Positions 24,502 through 32,634 of a DNA stretch of 64,000 nt are shown here, in pieces. This DNA comes from a virus. The position numbers were made by a program, and so were the translations under genes. Numbering within the stretch: position 1 is the first letter of the stretch; each line of letters opens with the position of its first letter. The stretch covers positions 1 to 64,000 of the IMG/VR virus record IMGVR_UViG_3300030506_000011; one strand, given 5' to 3'. The notes under the pieces were generated by a model that saw nothing but the letters and a program-made list of their open reading frames with translations, did no database searches and had not been told where the DNA came from.

Positions 24502-26613
24502 ATGGATAATAAAGATAATATTAACTTTTTAGAAGAAATTGCTAACTTTACTTTCATGAGTAAATATGCAAGGTATAACTCAATAGCTGAAAGAAGAGAA
24601 ACTTGGGATGAGTGTGTAGATAGAGTAGAAAGTATGCATCTTCAAAAGTTTAGGAAATTACCTAAAGAAGATTTGAATGAAATTAAACAAGCATTCAATT
24701 TAGTGAAAGAAAAAGGCCTCACACCATCAATGCGTTCTATGCAATTTGGTGGAAAAGCTATTCTTGCTCATAATAGTAGAATGTTTAATTGTGCTGTAAG
24801 ACATATAGATAGTATTCGTTCATTTTCTGAATCTTTTTATTTACTATTGTGTGGTTGTGGTGTCGGGTTTGGTATCTCAGATTATTTTCTTAACAGGTTA
24901 CCCAAATTAGTAAATGAAAAAGATAAGAACGGTATTGTAATAACTTATGTAATCGAAGACACAATAGAAGGATGGGCAGACTCTATTGAAGCATTATTGA
25001 ACTGTTATTTTAAGAACACTGCTTATACTGGTAGGAAGATTGTGTTTGACTATAGTAGGATTAGACCTGAAGGTACTCCATTAAAGACCGGCGGCGGCAA
25101 AGCTCCTGGTTATAAAGGATTAAAGCAAGCTCACATAAAAGTTAAGAAACTACTAGATAAAATTATTGAAGAAAATAAGCAAATCAGTCTTAAAACTATT
25201 AATGCTTATGATATTTTAATGCATTGTGCTGATGCTGTATTAAGTGGAGGTATTAGAAGGTCAGCTTGTGCCATTATATTTGATAAAAACGACCAAGATT
25301 TGATTAATGCTAAAACATTATTTAAAGTAACTAGGTATAATAAATTTGATTTTGACAAGGATACTAATAAATATGAAGGAAAAGTTACTGTAGATGGAGA
25401 GAAGTATGAAGTTGTTATTGATAAGTTTGAATATGATTTCTTAGTTAAGGATAATACAATTAGCTGGATACATATCGAACCTCAAAGAGCTAGAAGTAAT
25501 AATAGTGTATTATTACTTAGAGCTAGTACTACGTTAGAAGAGTTTACAGATATAATTGAAAAGACTAAACAGTTTGGAGAGCCGGGGTTTGTTTGGGCGG
25601 ACCACCCCCATCAATTATTTAACCCTTGTTTTGAGATAGGGTTTATTCCGGTTACTGAAGATGGTAGATGTGGTGTTCAGTTTTGTAACTTAAGTTCAAT
25701 TAATGGAGCTAAGGTTAAGAATAAACAAGACTTCTTAAATGCTGCTAAAGCTGCATCGATATTAGGTACTTTACAAGCTTCGTACACAGAAGATATGGTT
25801 TATTTATCTAGAGTAACTAAAGAACTTACAGAGAAAGAAGCTTTGTTAGGAGTGTCGATTACCGGGTTTATGGATTCACCAGATATTCTATTAACTGCTG
25901 AAATGTTACAAGAAGGCTCTAAATTAGTTGTTAAGACTAATGAATTATGGGCTAAGAAGTTAGGTATTAATCCGGCTGCTAGATGTACTTGTGTTAAGCC
26001 AGAAGGAACTAACAGTATTGTATTAATGAGTGCTTCTGGTGCACATCCACATCATAGTAGAAAGTACTTTAGAAGGATTCAATGTAATAAACACGAACCA
26101 ATCTATAAGTATTTTAAGAGTATAAACCCTCATATGTGTGAGCCTAGCGTATGGAGTGCTAACAAGACAGATGATGTAGTTATGTTTCCTTTAAGTGTAG
26201 ACGAAAATGCTATAGTTAAAGAAGATCTAACAGCATTAAAGCATCTTGAATATATAAAGTTAATTCAGGAAAATTGGGTATTGCCAGGTAGTACCATACA
26301 TAATGAGAAGAATATTACTCATAATGTATCTTGTACTATTCAAGTAGCTGATGATGAATGGGAAGAAGTTACTAAATATATTTATAATAATAAGAAAAAT
26401 TTTGCAGCGGTTTCCTTTCTAGCTAAGATTGGAGACAAGTTATATAAACAAGCTCCTATGGAAAGTGTTTCTACTAAAGAAGATAAAGATAAATGGGATG
26501 ATATAGTTAGTAATTTTAAGAAAGTAGATTATAAGAAACTTAAAGAAGAGGAAGATACTACTGCTTTAATGGCAGTTGCAGCATGTAGTGGTGGAAAATG
26601 TGATCTTTTATAA
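24502..26613 (+). CDS. nrdJ: Class II (adenosylcobalamin-dependent) ribonucleotide reductase (703 aa)
   Basis: Single-chain reductase of the B12-dependent triphosphate type: SGGIRRSACAIIF, NPCFEIGF (about 374-381, conserved NPC.E), FCNLSSING (Cys 395 region), CVKPEGTNSIVLMSASGAHP, and C-terminal redox cysteines in ACSGGKCDLL (695 and 700). No NrdB-type small subunit or glycyl-radical NrdG is present nearby, consistent with class II. It reduces ribonucleotides to dNTP precursors using adenosylcobalamin, so the phage depends on host B12. An HNH endonuclease with its own promoter follows directly. Confidence 0.9.
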   Translation: MDNKDNINFLEEIANFTFMSKYARYNSIAERRETWDECVDRVESMHLQKFRKLPKEDLNEIKQAFNLVKEKGLTPSMRSMQFGGKAILAHNSRMFNCAVRHIDSIRSFSESFYLLLCGCGVGFGISDYFLNRLPKLVNEKDKNGIVITYVIEDTIEGWADSIEALLNCYFKNTAYTGRKIVFDYSRIRPEGTPLKTGGGKAPGYKGLKQAHIKVKKLLDKIIEENKQISLKTINAYDILMHCADAVLSGGIRRSACAIIFDKNDQDLINAKTLFKVTRYNKFDFDKDTNKYEGKVTVDGEKYEVVIDKFEYDFLVKDNTISWIHIEPQRARSNNSVLLLRASTTLEEFTDIIEKTKQFGEPGFVWADHPHQLFNPCFEIGFIPVTEDGRCGVQFCNLSSINGAKVKNKQDFLNAAKAASILGTLQASYTEDMVYLSRVTKELTEKEALLGVSITGFMDSPDILLTAEMLQEGSKLVVKTNELWAKKLGINPAARCTCVKPEGTNSIVLMSASGAHPHHSRKYFRRIQCNKHEPIYKYFKSINPHMCEPSVWSANKTDDVVMFPLSVDENAIVKEDLTALKHLEYIKLIQENWVLPGSTIHNEKNITHNVSCTIQVADDEWEEVTKYIYNNKKNFAAVSFLAKIGDKLYKQAPMESVSTKEDKDKWDDIVSNFKKVDYKKLKEEEDTTALMAVAACSGGKCDLL

Positions 26614-26639
26614 TTAAAAACCATATATAACACTTAGCA

Positions 26640-26668
26640 TTGACATATTTTATGTTCTGTGATATATA
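26640..26668 (+). promoter_or_regulatory. Promoter TTGACA-17-TATATA
   Basis: TTGACA 26640-26645, exact 17-base spacer, TATATA 26663-26668. The ATG at 26677 lies 37 bases from the first T, so the mRNA would be almost leaderless. It gives the HNH gene its own expression. Confidence 0.7.
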
Positions 26669-26676
26669 TGAGTTAT

Positions 26677-27381
26677 ATGACTAAACCTAATTTGATAGGT
26701 AAAATATTTGGTAAATTGACAGTTATTTCAAAAGCTGATGAACATAAATTTCATCAACAATATTGGAATTGTTTATGTAGTTGCGGTGTTACTACAATAA
26801 CAACTTCAGCAAAGTTACTTAGTGGGCATACAAAATCTTGTGGTTGTTTACACAGAAAAGATTTACTAGGTAAAAAATTTGGTAACTTAGAAGTAATTCG
26901 TTTTGATAAAGTAGTTATAGGAAATGCTTATTGGTTATGTAAATGTAATTGTGGACGTGAAGCTTCTATTAGAGGTAGTAGTTTAATTTCTAAACATACT
27001 ACAACATGTGGTTGTACACATTTAGCAGGTCATACCAATTGTTTATGGGGTGGTGTAGGGAATATTTCTGGAACGTATTGGTGTACAATGTGTGGAGGAG
27101 CTAAGCGCCGTGGTATCCCTGTTGAAATTACAAAACAATATTTGTGGGATGTATTAGTTAAACAAAATTTTATATGTGCTCTATCTGGTGTTTTGTTGAT
27201 ACTAAATTCAAAAAATGGTTGTTATGATGGAAATGCTTCTATTGATAGAATTGATTCTTCCAAGGCTTATATTGAAGGAAATATACAATGGGTGCACAAA
27301 TATGTAAATTTAATGAAATTAGATAAATCCTCAGAAGAATTTATAAGATGGTGTAAACTCGTAGCAGATAACAACAAATAA
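26677..27381 (+). CDS. HNH homing endonuclease with zinc-ribbon repeats (234 aa)
   Basis: Two tandem DNA-binding units (about 5-60 and 62-115) follow the pattern GKxFGxLxVI...WxCxCxCG...S..GHTxSCGC, which recurs in phage HNH proteins. The C-terminal domain contains WCTMCGGAKRRG, then FICALSGVLL, ASIDRIDSSKAYIEGNIQWV and HKYVNLMK, the HNH nuclease core. The start at 26677 is preferred because two earlier ATG/GTG codons overlap the promoter -10. Adjacent to the RNR gene, a favourite target of homing endonucleases. Confidence 0.85.
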   Translation: MTKPNLIGKIFGKLTVISKADEHKFHQQYWNCLCSCGVTTITTSAKLLSGHTKSCGCLHRKDLLGKKFGNLEVIRFDKVVIGNAYWLCKCNCGREASIRGSSLISKHTTTCGCTHLAGHTNCLWGGVGNISGTYWCTMCGGAKRRGIPVEITKQYLWDVLVKQNFICALSGVLLILNSKNGCYDGNASIDRIDSSKAYIEGNIQWVHKYVNLMKLDKSSEEFIRWCKLVADNNK

Positions 27382-27430
27382 TTATGAATTATGAATACAT
27401 GTCAATTAGAACTTAAGAAGAAATAAATAT

Positions 27431-27871
27431 ATGACCAAATATGTACTAGGGTTTTTGTTTTCTACTGATCTATCTAAGGTAGTACTCATTAGAAAACAGC
27501 AACCAGAATGGATGAGGGGATTATTGAATGGAGTAGGCGGTAAGGTCGAATCAAGAGAATTTCCTACCGATACTATGGTAAGAGAGTTTGAAGAGGAGGC
27601 TGGGGTTAAGATAATTGACTGGAAATATTACAGTATTATGCTTGGTACCGATACTGATAATACTCCTTTTACAGTTTATTGTTATTATACAGTAACTGAC
27701 CCAATTAACGTAAAAACTATGGAAGAAGAGGAAGTTGGAATCTTTGAAGTTAGTGAGGTAATAGCAGGGAAATTACCGATAATGAAGAATTTGCCTTGGT
27801 TGATCACAGCAGCTTTGGATTTTATCACTAATCCAAGGCCGCCAAGTTTTATAACTGCTAATTATGAATAG
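27431..27871 (+). CDS. Nudix hydrolase (146 aa)
   Basis: Clear Nudix box at about 36-58: GVGGKVESREFPTDT followed by MVREFEEEAGV (G-x5-E-x7-REhxEExG). The N-terminal FLFSTDLSKVVLIRKQ is typical of (d)NTP-processing members. It hydrolyses a nucleoside diphosphate linked to another moiety; in this cluster a dNTP-sanitising role is likely. The preceding 49 bases contain only a few out-of-frame start codons. It overlaps the next gene. Confidence 0.85.
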   Translation: MTKYVLGFLFSTDLSKVVLIRKQQPEWMRGLLNGVGGKVESREFPTDTMVREFEEEAGVKIIDWKYYSIMLGTDTDNTPFTVYCYYTVTDPINVKTMEEEEVGIFEVSEVIAGKLPIMKNLPWLITAALDFITNPRPPSFITANYE

Positions 27872-28133
27872 CTTAGAACAAAGTAAATTAGACAAAATTA
27901 AACTAGAAATACATCAGGGTTTACTACCATTTATAGGAGAATTTAATACTGAATCATTGAGAGAATCAATAGAAGGATTTTTACGAGTATTACAGGAAGA
28001 ATTTAATAAATGTAATGCTAATAATGATACTATAATCACTATTGTTCCAGATACTAGTGATTCAAATATAATTAATATAAGTATGTCTTTAACCTATCAT
28101 AGACCAATAAATAATATAACAATTTACAACTAA
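27864..28133 (+). CDS. Hypothetical protein (89 aa)
   Basis: Acidic, helical protein (LEQSKLDKIKLEIHQGLLPF) with a beta-like C-terminal half (IITIVPDTSDSNIINISMS). It overlaps the Nudix gene by 8 bases and shares one base with the next start. No family recognised; operon position suggests a nucleotide-metabolism accessory. Confidence 0.55.
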   Translation: MNSLEQSKLDKIKLEIHQGLLPFIGEFNTESLRESIEGFLRVLQEEFNKCNANNDTIITIVPDTSDSNIINISMSLTYHRPINNITIYN

Positions 28134-28834
28134 TGAATAACATACCGATTATTGGTGAGAAGAGAGGTTTCCTTATTATAGCAGAAGGCGCAGATGCTTC
28201 GGGTAAGGATATGCATGTAGACCTGCTTAGACAGGCTTTAAACAAGACTGGATTTAGTGTGAAGACGTTTAGATCACCGGGTAGTACAGAATTAGGTGAG
28301 AAAATTAGAGAGATATTTAAATCTAGCAATACACCAATCTGTCCTGAAGCAGAATTGTTACTTATGACTGCTTCTTTCGCACAACTAGTTAAAGATGCTA
28401 TAAAACCTGCACTACAAGAAGGTAATATAGTTATCTGTAATAGGTTTTATTGGTCCACGATTATTTATCAAGGATTCGGAAAGTTTGTAGATAAAGATAT
28501 TATATCCGCTAATCTACATTTTGTGCTTAATGGTTTGGTTCCAGATTTAACCTTAGTCTTGCATACTACTGATGAAGAGACGGCTAGAAGAATATCAGAA
28601 AGAAAGACTACTGATAGATTTGAGTCTGAAAGTAAAGAATATCATGCCAGAATAAAGCAAGGTTTTGAATGGTTAATGAGTTTACAAGAAGCTAGTAAGG
28701 GAGCTATCATACCAATTGATAGCTCTGGTAGTATAGAAGACACACATAATGAGATATTTAGATGTGTAGCATTTAAAATAGGACAGTTAAAAGAAGGTAC
28801 AATAGAAGTGGATTTAGCTAAAAAGATTATTTAA
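28133..28834 (+). CDS. tmk: Thymidylate kinase (233 aa)
   Basis: P-loop kinase with EGADASGKD at residues 18-26 (family EGxDGxGKT; the final Thr is Asp here, which is unusual), FRSPGST (counterpart of REPGGT, thymidylate specificity) and CNRFYWSTIIYQGFG (counterpart of DRYxxSTxAYQ). Lid-like TARRISERKTTDRFE follows. It phosphorylates dTMP to dTDP, downstream of ThyX action. The altered P-loop residue could affect Mg coordination and deserves testing. Confidence 0.85.
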   Translation: MNNIPIIGEKRGFLIIAEGADASGKDMHVDLLRQALNKTGFSVKTFRSPGSTELGEKIREIFKSSNTPICPEAELLLMTASFAQLVKDAIKPALQEGNIVICNRFYWSTIIYQGFGKFVDKDIISANLHFVLNGLVPDLTLVLHTTDEETARRISERKTTDRFESESKEYHARIKQGFEWLMSLQEASKGAIIPIDSSGSIEDTHNEIFRCVAFKIGQLKEGTIEVDLAKKII

Positions 28835-28838
28835 ATTT

Positions 28839-29048
28839 ATGGGAAAACAACACTTAGACAATATAAAGATAGTAAAATCAAAAGAAGCAGAACTAAAAAG
28901 AGACAAGTTTATTAAAGAAACTGAAGGTAATCATGCTAGAGTGGAAGATGGAAGAAAAACTGAAGTTACCAAAGCTAGATTATCTGATAAAGAAGTTAGT
29001 GAGCAGAATAAAGTTACTGAGAACTGGGTTAACCAATACATTAAATGA
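28839..29048 (+). CDS. Hypothetical basic helical protein (69 aa)
   Basis: Lys/Glu-rich single helix-like protein (IVKSKEAELKRDKFIKETEG) without hydrophobic core residues; probably disordered or coiled-coil. It lies between tmk and thyX with a 4-base overlap to thyX. Function unknown. Confidence 0.5.
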   Translation: MGKQHLDNIKIVKSKEAELKRDKFIKETEGNHARVEDGRKTEVTKARLSDKEVSEQNKVTENWVNQYIK

Positions 29049-29818
29049 ATAAAGGAGAGACAATTAACGTTTTAGATCACGGATTTGTAAGATTAATTGA
29101 TTGGATGGGTAATGATGAACGTATTTGTGAAGCTGCTAGAATAAGCTATAAAGCACCTAGTAAAGGAATAGAAGGTGACCGTAAACTGATTCAATATCTT
29201 TATAAAAATAGGCATACTAGTCCGTTTGAGATGGTAAAGATTACATTAAATATCAAGTTACCTCTATTTGTTATGCGTCAATATGTTCGTCATAGGATGC
29301 AGAATTTAAATGAAGTTAGTGCTAGATATACAGAATTACCTAATGAGTTTTATATTCCTTCTAGTTGGAGAGTGCAAGATACTAAAAATAAACAAGGAAG
29401 TTTAGTTACTGGAGGTATGGATAACCAAGGTAATCTTATTGATGATAAATGGAATCCAATTGTAGAACACTATAATCATATTCCAACTATAGAAGAAAAT
29501 TATAGTAGAATAGATGTAACAGCTACAGAAGCATTAATAAAACATTGTCACTATTCTTATGAGTTATATCAATCAATGTTGGCGCAAGGTATAGCTAGAG
29601 AGATGGCTAGGATGGTATTGCCTGTTAATATTTATACAGAAATATATGCTTGCTGGGATTTAAAGAATCTACTTCACTTTATTACGTTAAGAGAAGATAG
29701 TCACGCTCAAGCAGAAATTCAGGAGTATGGTAAAGCTATTAAATTAATATGTCAGGATAAGTTTCCTTTAGTAATGGAAGCTTATGAAAAATATAAGTGG
29801 GTAGTTTTTGAGTCATAG
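29045..29818 (+). CDS. thyX: FAD-dependent thymidylate synthase ThyX (257 aa)
   Basis: The ThyX signature is at about 82-98: VRHRMQNLNEVSARYTEL (consensus RHR-x7-S-x-RY). Also present are YKNRHTSPFEMVKITLNIKL and, near the C-terminus, LLHFITLREDSHAQAEIQEY. It methylates dUMP to dTMP with methylene-tetrahydrofolate and FAD/NADPH. With dCMP deaminase and thymidylate kinase it completes a dCMP to dTDP route. A terminator-like hairpin follows the TAG stop. Confidence 0.9.
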   Translation: MNKGETINVLDHGFVRLIDWMGNDERICEAARISYKAPSKGIEGDRKLIQYLYKNRHTSPFEMVKITLNIKLPLFVMRQYVRHRMQNLNEVSARYTELPNEFYIPSSWRVQDTKNKQGSLVTGGMDNQGNLIDDKWNPIVEHYNHIPTIEENYSRIDVTATEALIKHCHYSYELYQSMLAQGIAREMARMVLPVNIYTEIYACWDLKNLLHFITLREDSHAQAEIQEYGKAIKLICQDKFPLVMEAYEKYKWVVFES

Positions 29819-29830
29819 CTAAAGAAAAGG

Positions 29831-29863
29831 GTGCTGAGGTTAGGTATTTAACCCAACCTCAGC
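29831..29863 (+). terminator. Terminator hairpin after thyX
   Basis: GCTGAGGTT pairs with AACCTCAGC (9 bp) across an AT-rich loop; only a weak T-rich tail follows. It overlaps the end of a small minus-strand frame. Confidence 0.6.
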
Positions 29864-29973
29864 ATCTTGTTATTCGTATAACCCGATCGGGTAGGGAGTA
29901 GCAGGTCAGAGAAGGTGATAACGGTAAATACGAAAGCCAACGCCAGTACCATCATAATAAGTTCGTGTATCAT
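29848..29973 (-). CDS. Small membrane protein (41 aa)
   Basis: Minus-strand frame of 41 residues with one hydrophobic segment (ELIMMVLALAFVFTVITFSD) and a short polar tail. A good -10-like GGTATAAT on the minus strand at 30031-30024 lies about 50 bases upstream. It is the only coding candidate between thyX and the structured RNA. Its end overlaps the thyX terminator hairpin, so the case is moderate. Confidence 0.4.
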   Translation of the reverse strand: MIHELIMMVLALAFVFTVITFSDLLLPTRSGYTNNKMLRLG

Positions 29974-30059
29974 AAGTTTAATTTTTAATGTTGCGGTTGT
30001 GGTTAAGAACTACTAATCATTTTATTATACCTTAAAATATGATAAATATGATGTAGGGT

Positions 30060-30110
30060 CCCCCTCCCTCCCCTCTACCTAACTTAAACTTAAATAGGGT
30101 ATAATAATTT
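30060..30110 (+). promoter_or_regulatory. Promoter-like element, copy 1
   Basis: A pyrimidine tract ending CCCTCTACC (to 30079), exactly 18 bases, then GGTATAAT (30098-30105). The second copy lies 91 bases downstream with the same spacing. Confidence 0.45.
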
Positions 30111-30153
30111 GAATAACATAAACATTATTCGGAAATTTTTACTTATCTATCAT

Positions 30154-30206
30154 ACCCCCTCCCCTCCACCAGAATTTTGATTAATTATGGTATGATAACT
30201 TGATTA
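30154..30206 (+). promoter_or_regulatory. Promoter-like element, copy 2
   Basis: A pyrimidine tract ending CCCTCCACC (to 30170), exactly 18 bases, then GGTATGAT (30189-30196). The following ATAACTTGATTA also occurs at 23642. Predicted transcription starts near 30203, just before the structured RNA. Confidence 0.5.
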
Positions 30207-30229
30207 GGAGTTTTATAGCTTTTAGTCAA

Positions 30230-30560
30230 ATTTGAATTTCCCACTATAATCCTGGCTACAGTCGGTGCAAATCCGAGGCTTGGACAAAGTGGATATGGCC
30301 AAAAGCCCGTTGTTCGTCCGCAAAGTAGCTTAGGAGGTGACATCTCTTGAGCCAGGGTGACGAATAATGTATCTCTATAGGGAGGGGATTGCGGAAATCT
30401 GGCAGAGCGTCAATCTCTGTTACCCAGAATGTATTGTAGGGTTGATCACCTTATTTACTGATTTCACCACCTCCCTGTTTAATTTCAGTTGCCTTGTTGT
30501 GTTGATTGGTCAGAGAAGAGGTGGCTTGAATCTTAATTGATTTGGGCCACCTCTACTTAA
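30230..30560 (+). ncRNA. Structured RNA / leader candidate, riboswitch-like
   Basis: About 330 bases without an open frame on either strand and with several helices. CCTGGCT 30251-30257 can pair with AGCCAGG 30350-30356, enclosing a T-loop-like hairpin CGG-TGCAAAT-CCG (30263-30275). GCTTAGGAG 30328-30336 pairs with CTCTTGAGC 30344-30352 (9 bp with G-U pairs). AGGGAGG 30379-30385 pairs with CCTCCCT 30470-30476, enclosing a 9-bp bulged stem at 30399-30427. AGAGGTGGC 30517-30525 pairs with GCCACCTCT 30546-30554. CCACCTC at 30467-30473 can instead pair with GGAGGTG (30333-30339) or GAGGTGG (30518-30524), i.e. mutually exclusive stems as in regulatory leaders. GGTGCAAATCCG and AGCCAGG resemble short conserved parts of cobalamin riboswitches, but the full consensus is not present. 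Confidence 0.55.
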
Positions 30561-30592
30561 ATTCTAAACATACTTAAACTCAATTTTTAGCT

Positions 30593-31156
30593 ATGAACAT
30601 TAACTGTGAAATAAAAGACGATATAATCTTAATAGGTACCAAGGTATACATTCCCAGACCTGTTTTTGGAACTGTAGATGAAGATGAAGTTATTGGTTAC
30701 TATGGTGTATTAACTAAAGAAGGGGAGCAATATGTATTAACCCCTACTGACTATGTTTTAAACACTATAAACTTGGACAAGGAAGGTCTAAATTCTGGAT
30801 GGAAAGCTAGTCAGTTTTTTCTTAGCTATGATGAGGCTAAAGCTCAGGCAGTGGAATATTTAGTTGATGCTAGTCAAACTGAATGGTTTAAAGCTATAGG
30901 ATTAAACCAAGATTCTGATAGGTTATACTATGATGAAAATTGTGAGTTAGCTCCTTGTTGTAACACTATAAGTAATATCAGGAATATTCTTTTTGATGTT
31001 TGTAAAGAAGGATGTATTACTGGAGTTGCTAGACTAGAGTTAATTGAATTACTGGAATCTCATGAATGCTGTGAACCTAAACCTATATTAGACAGTCTTT
31101 TGAGACAACTGAAGATAAAATGGAATGACAAAGCTCCATTTGTAGAATTGCTATAA
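30593..31156 (+). CDS. Hypothetical protein behind structured leader (187 aa)
   Basis: Soluble, acidic, with a beta-rich first half (KVYIPRPVFGTVDEDEVIGY) and Cys pairs in the second half (ELAPCCNTIS, ESHECCEPKP). The first half reads like a small barrel, the second is helical. Not recognised. It is the first gene after the structured RNA and is closed by a hairpin, so it would be the gene controlled if that RNA is a leader. Confidence 0.6.
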   Translation: MNINCEIKDDIILIGTKVYIPRPVFGTVDEDEVIGYYGVLTKEGEQYVLTPTDYVLNTINLDKEGLNSGWKASQFFLSYDEAKAQAVEYLVDASQTEWFKAIGLNQDSDRLYYDENCELAPCCNTISNIRNILFDVCKEGCITGVARLELIELLESHECCEPKPILDSLLRQLKIKWNDKAPFVELL

Positions 31157-31163
31157 ATTAAAA

Positions 31164-31190
31164 TCCCTGCCAAAGTTATTATTTGGCAGG
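31164..31190. terminator. Bidirectional terminator hairpin
   Basis: CCCTGCCAAA pairs with TTTGGCAGGG, between convergent genes; on the minus strand it is followed by ATTTTAATTT, so it probably ends the minus-strand gene and may serve both. Confidence 0.7.
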
Positions 31191-31234
31191 GACTATACAT
31201 ATAATTAAAAAGGTGGTCCTTGCCGAATAATAAT

Positions 31235-32539
31235 TTATTTCTCCACCCTATTTATCGGATTAAACGCATAAATCACGTTTATTAGGTAGTTTCTATAATT
31301 AGGCGATACGTTAGGAGGTGTCATACCACTATCCAGCATAATATCAGATAGTTCTTTTAACAAAGTATGATGATTCAGAAAAGCCTTCCTCTTTATCTTG
31401 AAAGCTGCGGTTTCTCCTTCCTTAATAACTAGTCCAAATTGATAATAAACATCATTTTCTTTCTTTATCTTGGTTAAATCTAGAGCGAAGTTACTATATT
31501 CAATCAGATTCTTACCTGACTGATAATAGTAACGGTCATTGTTTCTAGTAAATCTGGTTCCGCTAATACTGACTTCACTAGTCTTTGATGACAACCAATA
31601 TTTCTTTAGATCGGTCTTGGTTACTTGTTCCAGTTCACCTAATTGAGTTATGGTCAAATTCCCTAAACAACCTTTTAATTGTTCAGCCAGATTTTGTGAT
31701 TTAATCAAGGTTAGAGGATTTACATTGGTAGCTAAATTACTTTGATTACTCCAAATCTCGATACATTGCGTTGGTTGTAGTGAATGATGTAGTGTAAGCT
31801 TCTTATCTCCAACCCAATTAACTATCTTATTAGACCAGGTACATCCCTCATTAGTTAACAAGTCCCTGATACTACCTACTATATTAGTACCTAGTTTACC
31901 ATACCAACCAGGCCCATCAGTTTGGAAAATCATCTCATTTATAGACATATCACATATCTCAAATATCTCCAAAGTTGCAATCTTGTAGTTAGGTGCGAAA
32001 TAGGTCGGTACTAACAATTTATTAGCATGTCTATTATGCAGTTTAAGACTGGCAAAGTCTCTACTATTTATCATCTTATAAGTTAACAATCCTACTCCAG
32101 TATTGATAAATTGAGTCATCCCTAACTCATTTAACAGTTCATTTAATTTATAGTTTCTTCCTTTATAAGTTATCAAGTTCTCTAATGCACACATTCTACT
32201 ATACTTCCACAATTTCTCATTAGTTCTTAATTGTGTATAATCATTAACAATACCGGCTTCTATATATTCTGCATACTTGGCTGGTACTTCCAACAAGTCT
32301 GGATGCTCCTTGATATAATAACGATAGCATCTACTCATCAATAACAAGTCATCATTCCTAATCTCTTTAGGTTGATTATAAGCGAATAAATCAATGGCAT
32401 TAAATGTCATTTGCTCATCTTTTGAAAGGGCATACCATCCTAGATTTGGTAGTTTTCTATACATTTTAGGAACCTCCCAGCCGAAATGAGCCACAGCTGA
32501 AGGTAAATGTACTTTACTACATAAAGATTTGACATCCAT
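31235..32539 (-). CDS. Hypothetical protein (434 aa)
   Basis: No domain recognised. A helical, Tyr/Leu/Asn-rich N-terminal two-thirds is followed by a beta-looking C-terminal third (SGTRFTRNNDRYYYQSGKN). No membrane segments, few Cys, no obvious nuclease or ATPase motifs. It stands alone with its own strong promoter and terminator, so it is separately regulated; it may act early or late independently of the flanking blocks. Confidence 0.65.
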   Translation of the reverse strand: MDVKSLCSKVHLPSAVAHFGWEVPKMYRKLPNLGWYALSKDEQMTFNAIDLFAYNQPKEIRNDDLLLMSRCYRYYIKEHPDLLEVPAKYAEYIEAGIVNDYTQLRTNEKLWKYSRMCALENLITYKGRNYKLNELLNELGMTQFINTGVGLLTYKMINSRDFASLKLHNRHANKLLVPTYFAPNYKIATLEIFEICDMSINEMIFQTDGPGWYGKLGTNIVGSIRDLLTNEGCTWSNKIVNWVGDKKLTLHHSLQPTQCIEIWSNQSNLATNVNPLTLIKSQNLAEQLKGCLGNLTITQLGELEQVTKTDLKKYWLSSKTSEVSISGTRFTRNNDRYYYQSGKNLIEYSNFALDLTKIKKENDVYYQFGLVIKEGETAAFKIKRKAFLNHHTLLKELSDIMLDSGMTPPNVSPNYRNYLINVIYAFNPINRVEK

Positions 32540-32550
32540 ATTAACAAGTA

Positions 32551-32579
32551 AGTATAGTCTTGTACTTGTATCAGGTCAA
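32551..32579 (-). promoter_or_regulatory. Promoter TTGACC-17-TATACT (minus)
   Basis: Minus strand: TTGACC (32579-32574), exactly 17 bases, TATACT (32556-32551). The start codon at 32539 lies about 5 bases from the predicted transcription start. Confidence 0.7.
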
Positions 32580-32600
32580 CCATATTACTATTAATTTGAC

Positions 32601-32628
32601 TTGTTGATATAATAGATATTGCTATAAT
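32601..32628 (+). promoter_or_regulatory. Promoter TTGTTG-16-TATAAT
   Basis: TTGTTG (32601-32606), 16 bases, perfect TATAAT (32623-32628). The ATG at 32635 is only 7 bases from the -10, at the expected +1, so the message would be leaderless. Divergent from the minus-strand promoter just upstream. Confidence 0.6.
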
Positions 32629-32634
32629 AGAAAT

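Noticed and set aside
30263-30275. tRNA T-arm (GGTGCAAATCC)
   Set aside because: No acceptor, D-arm or anticodon arm can be placed around it; no tRNA gene was found in the window.
30251-30356. Canonical cobalamin riboswitch
   Set aside because: Only GGTGCAAATCCG and AGCCAGG match; the CCCGCNACUGU segment and full B12 box are not found, so it is listed only as a structured RNA candidate.
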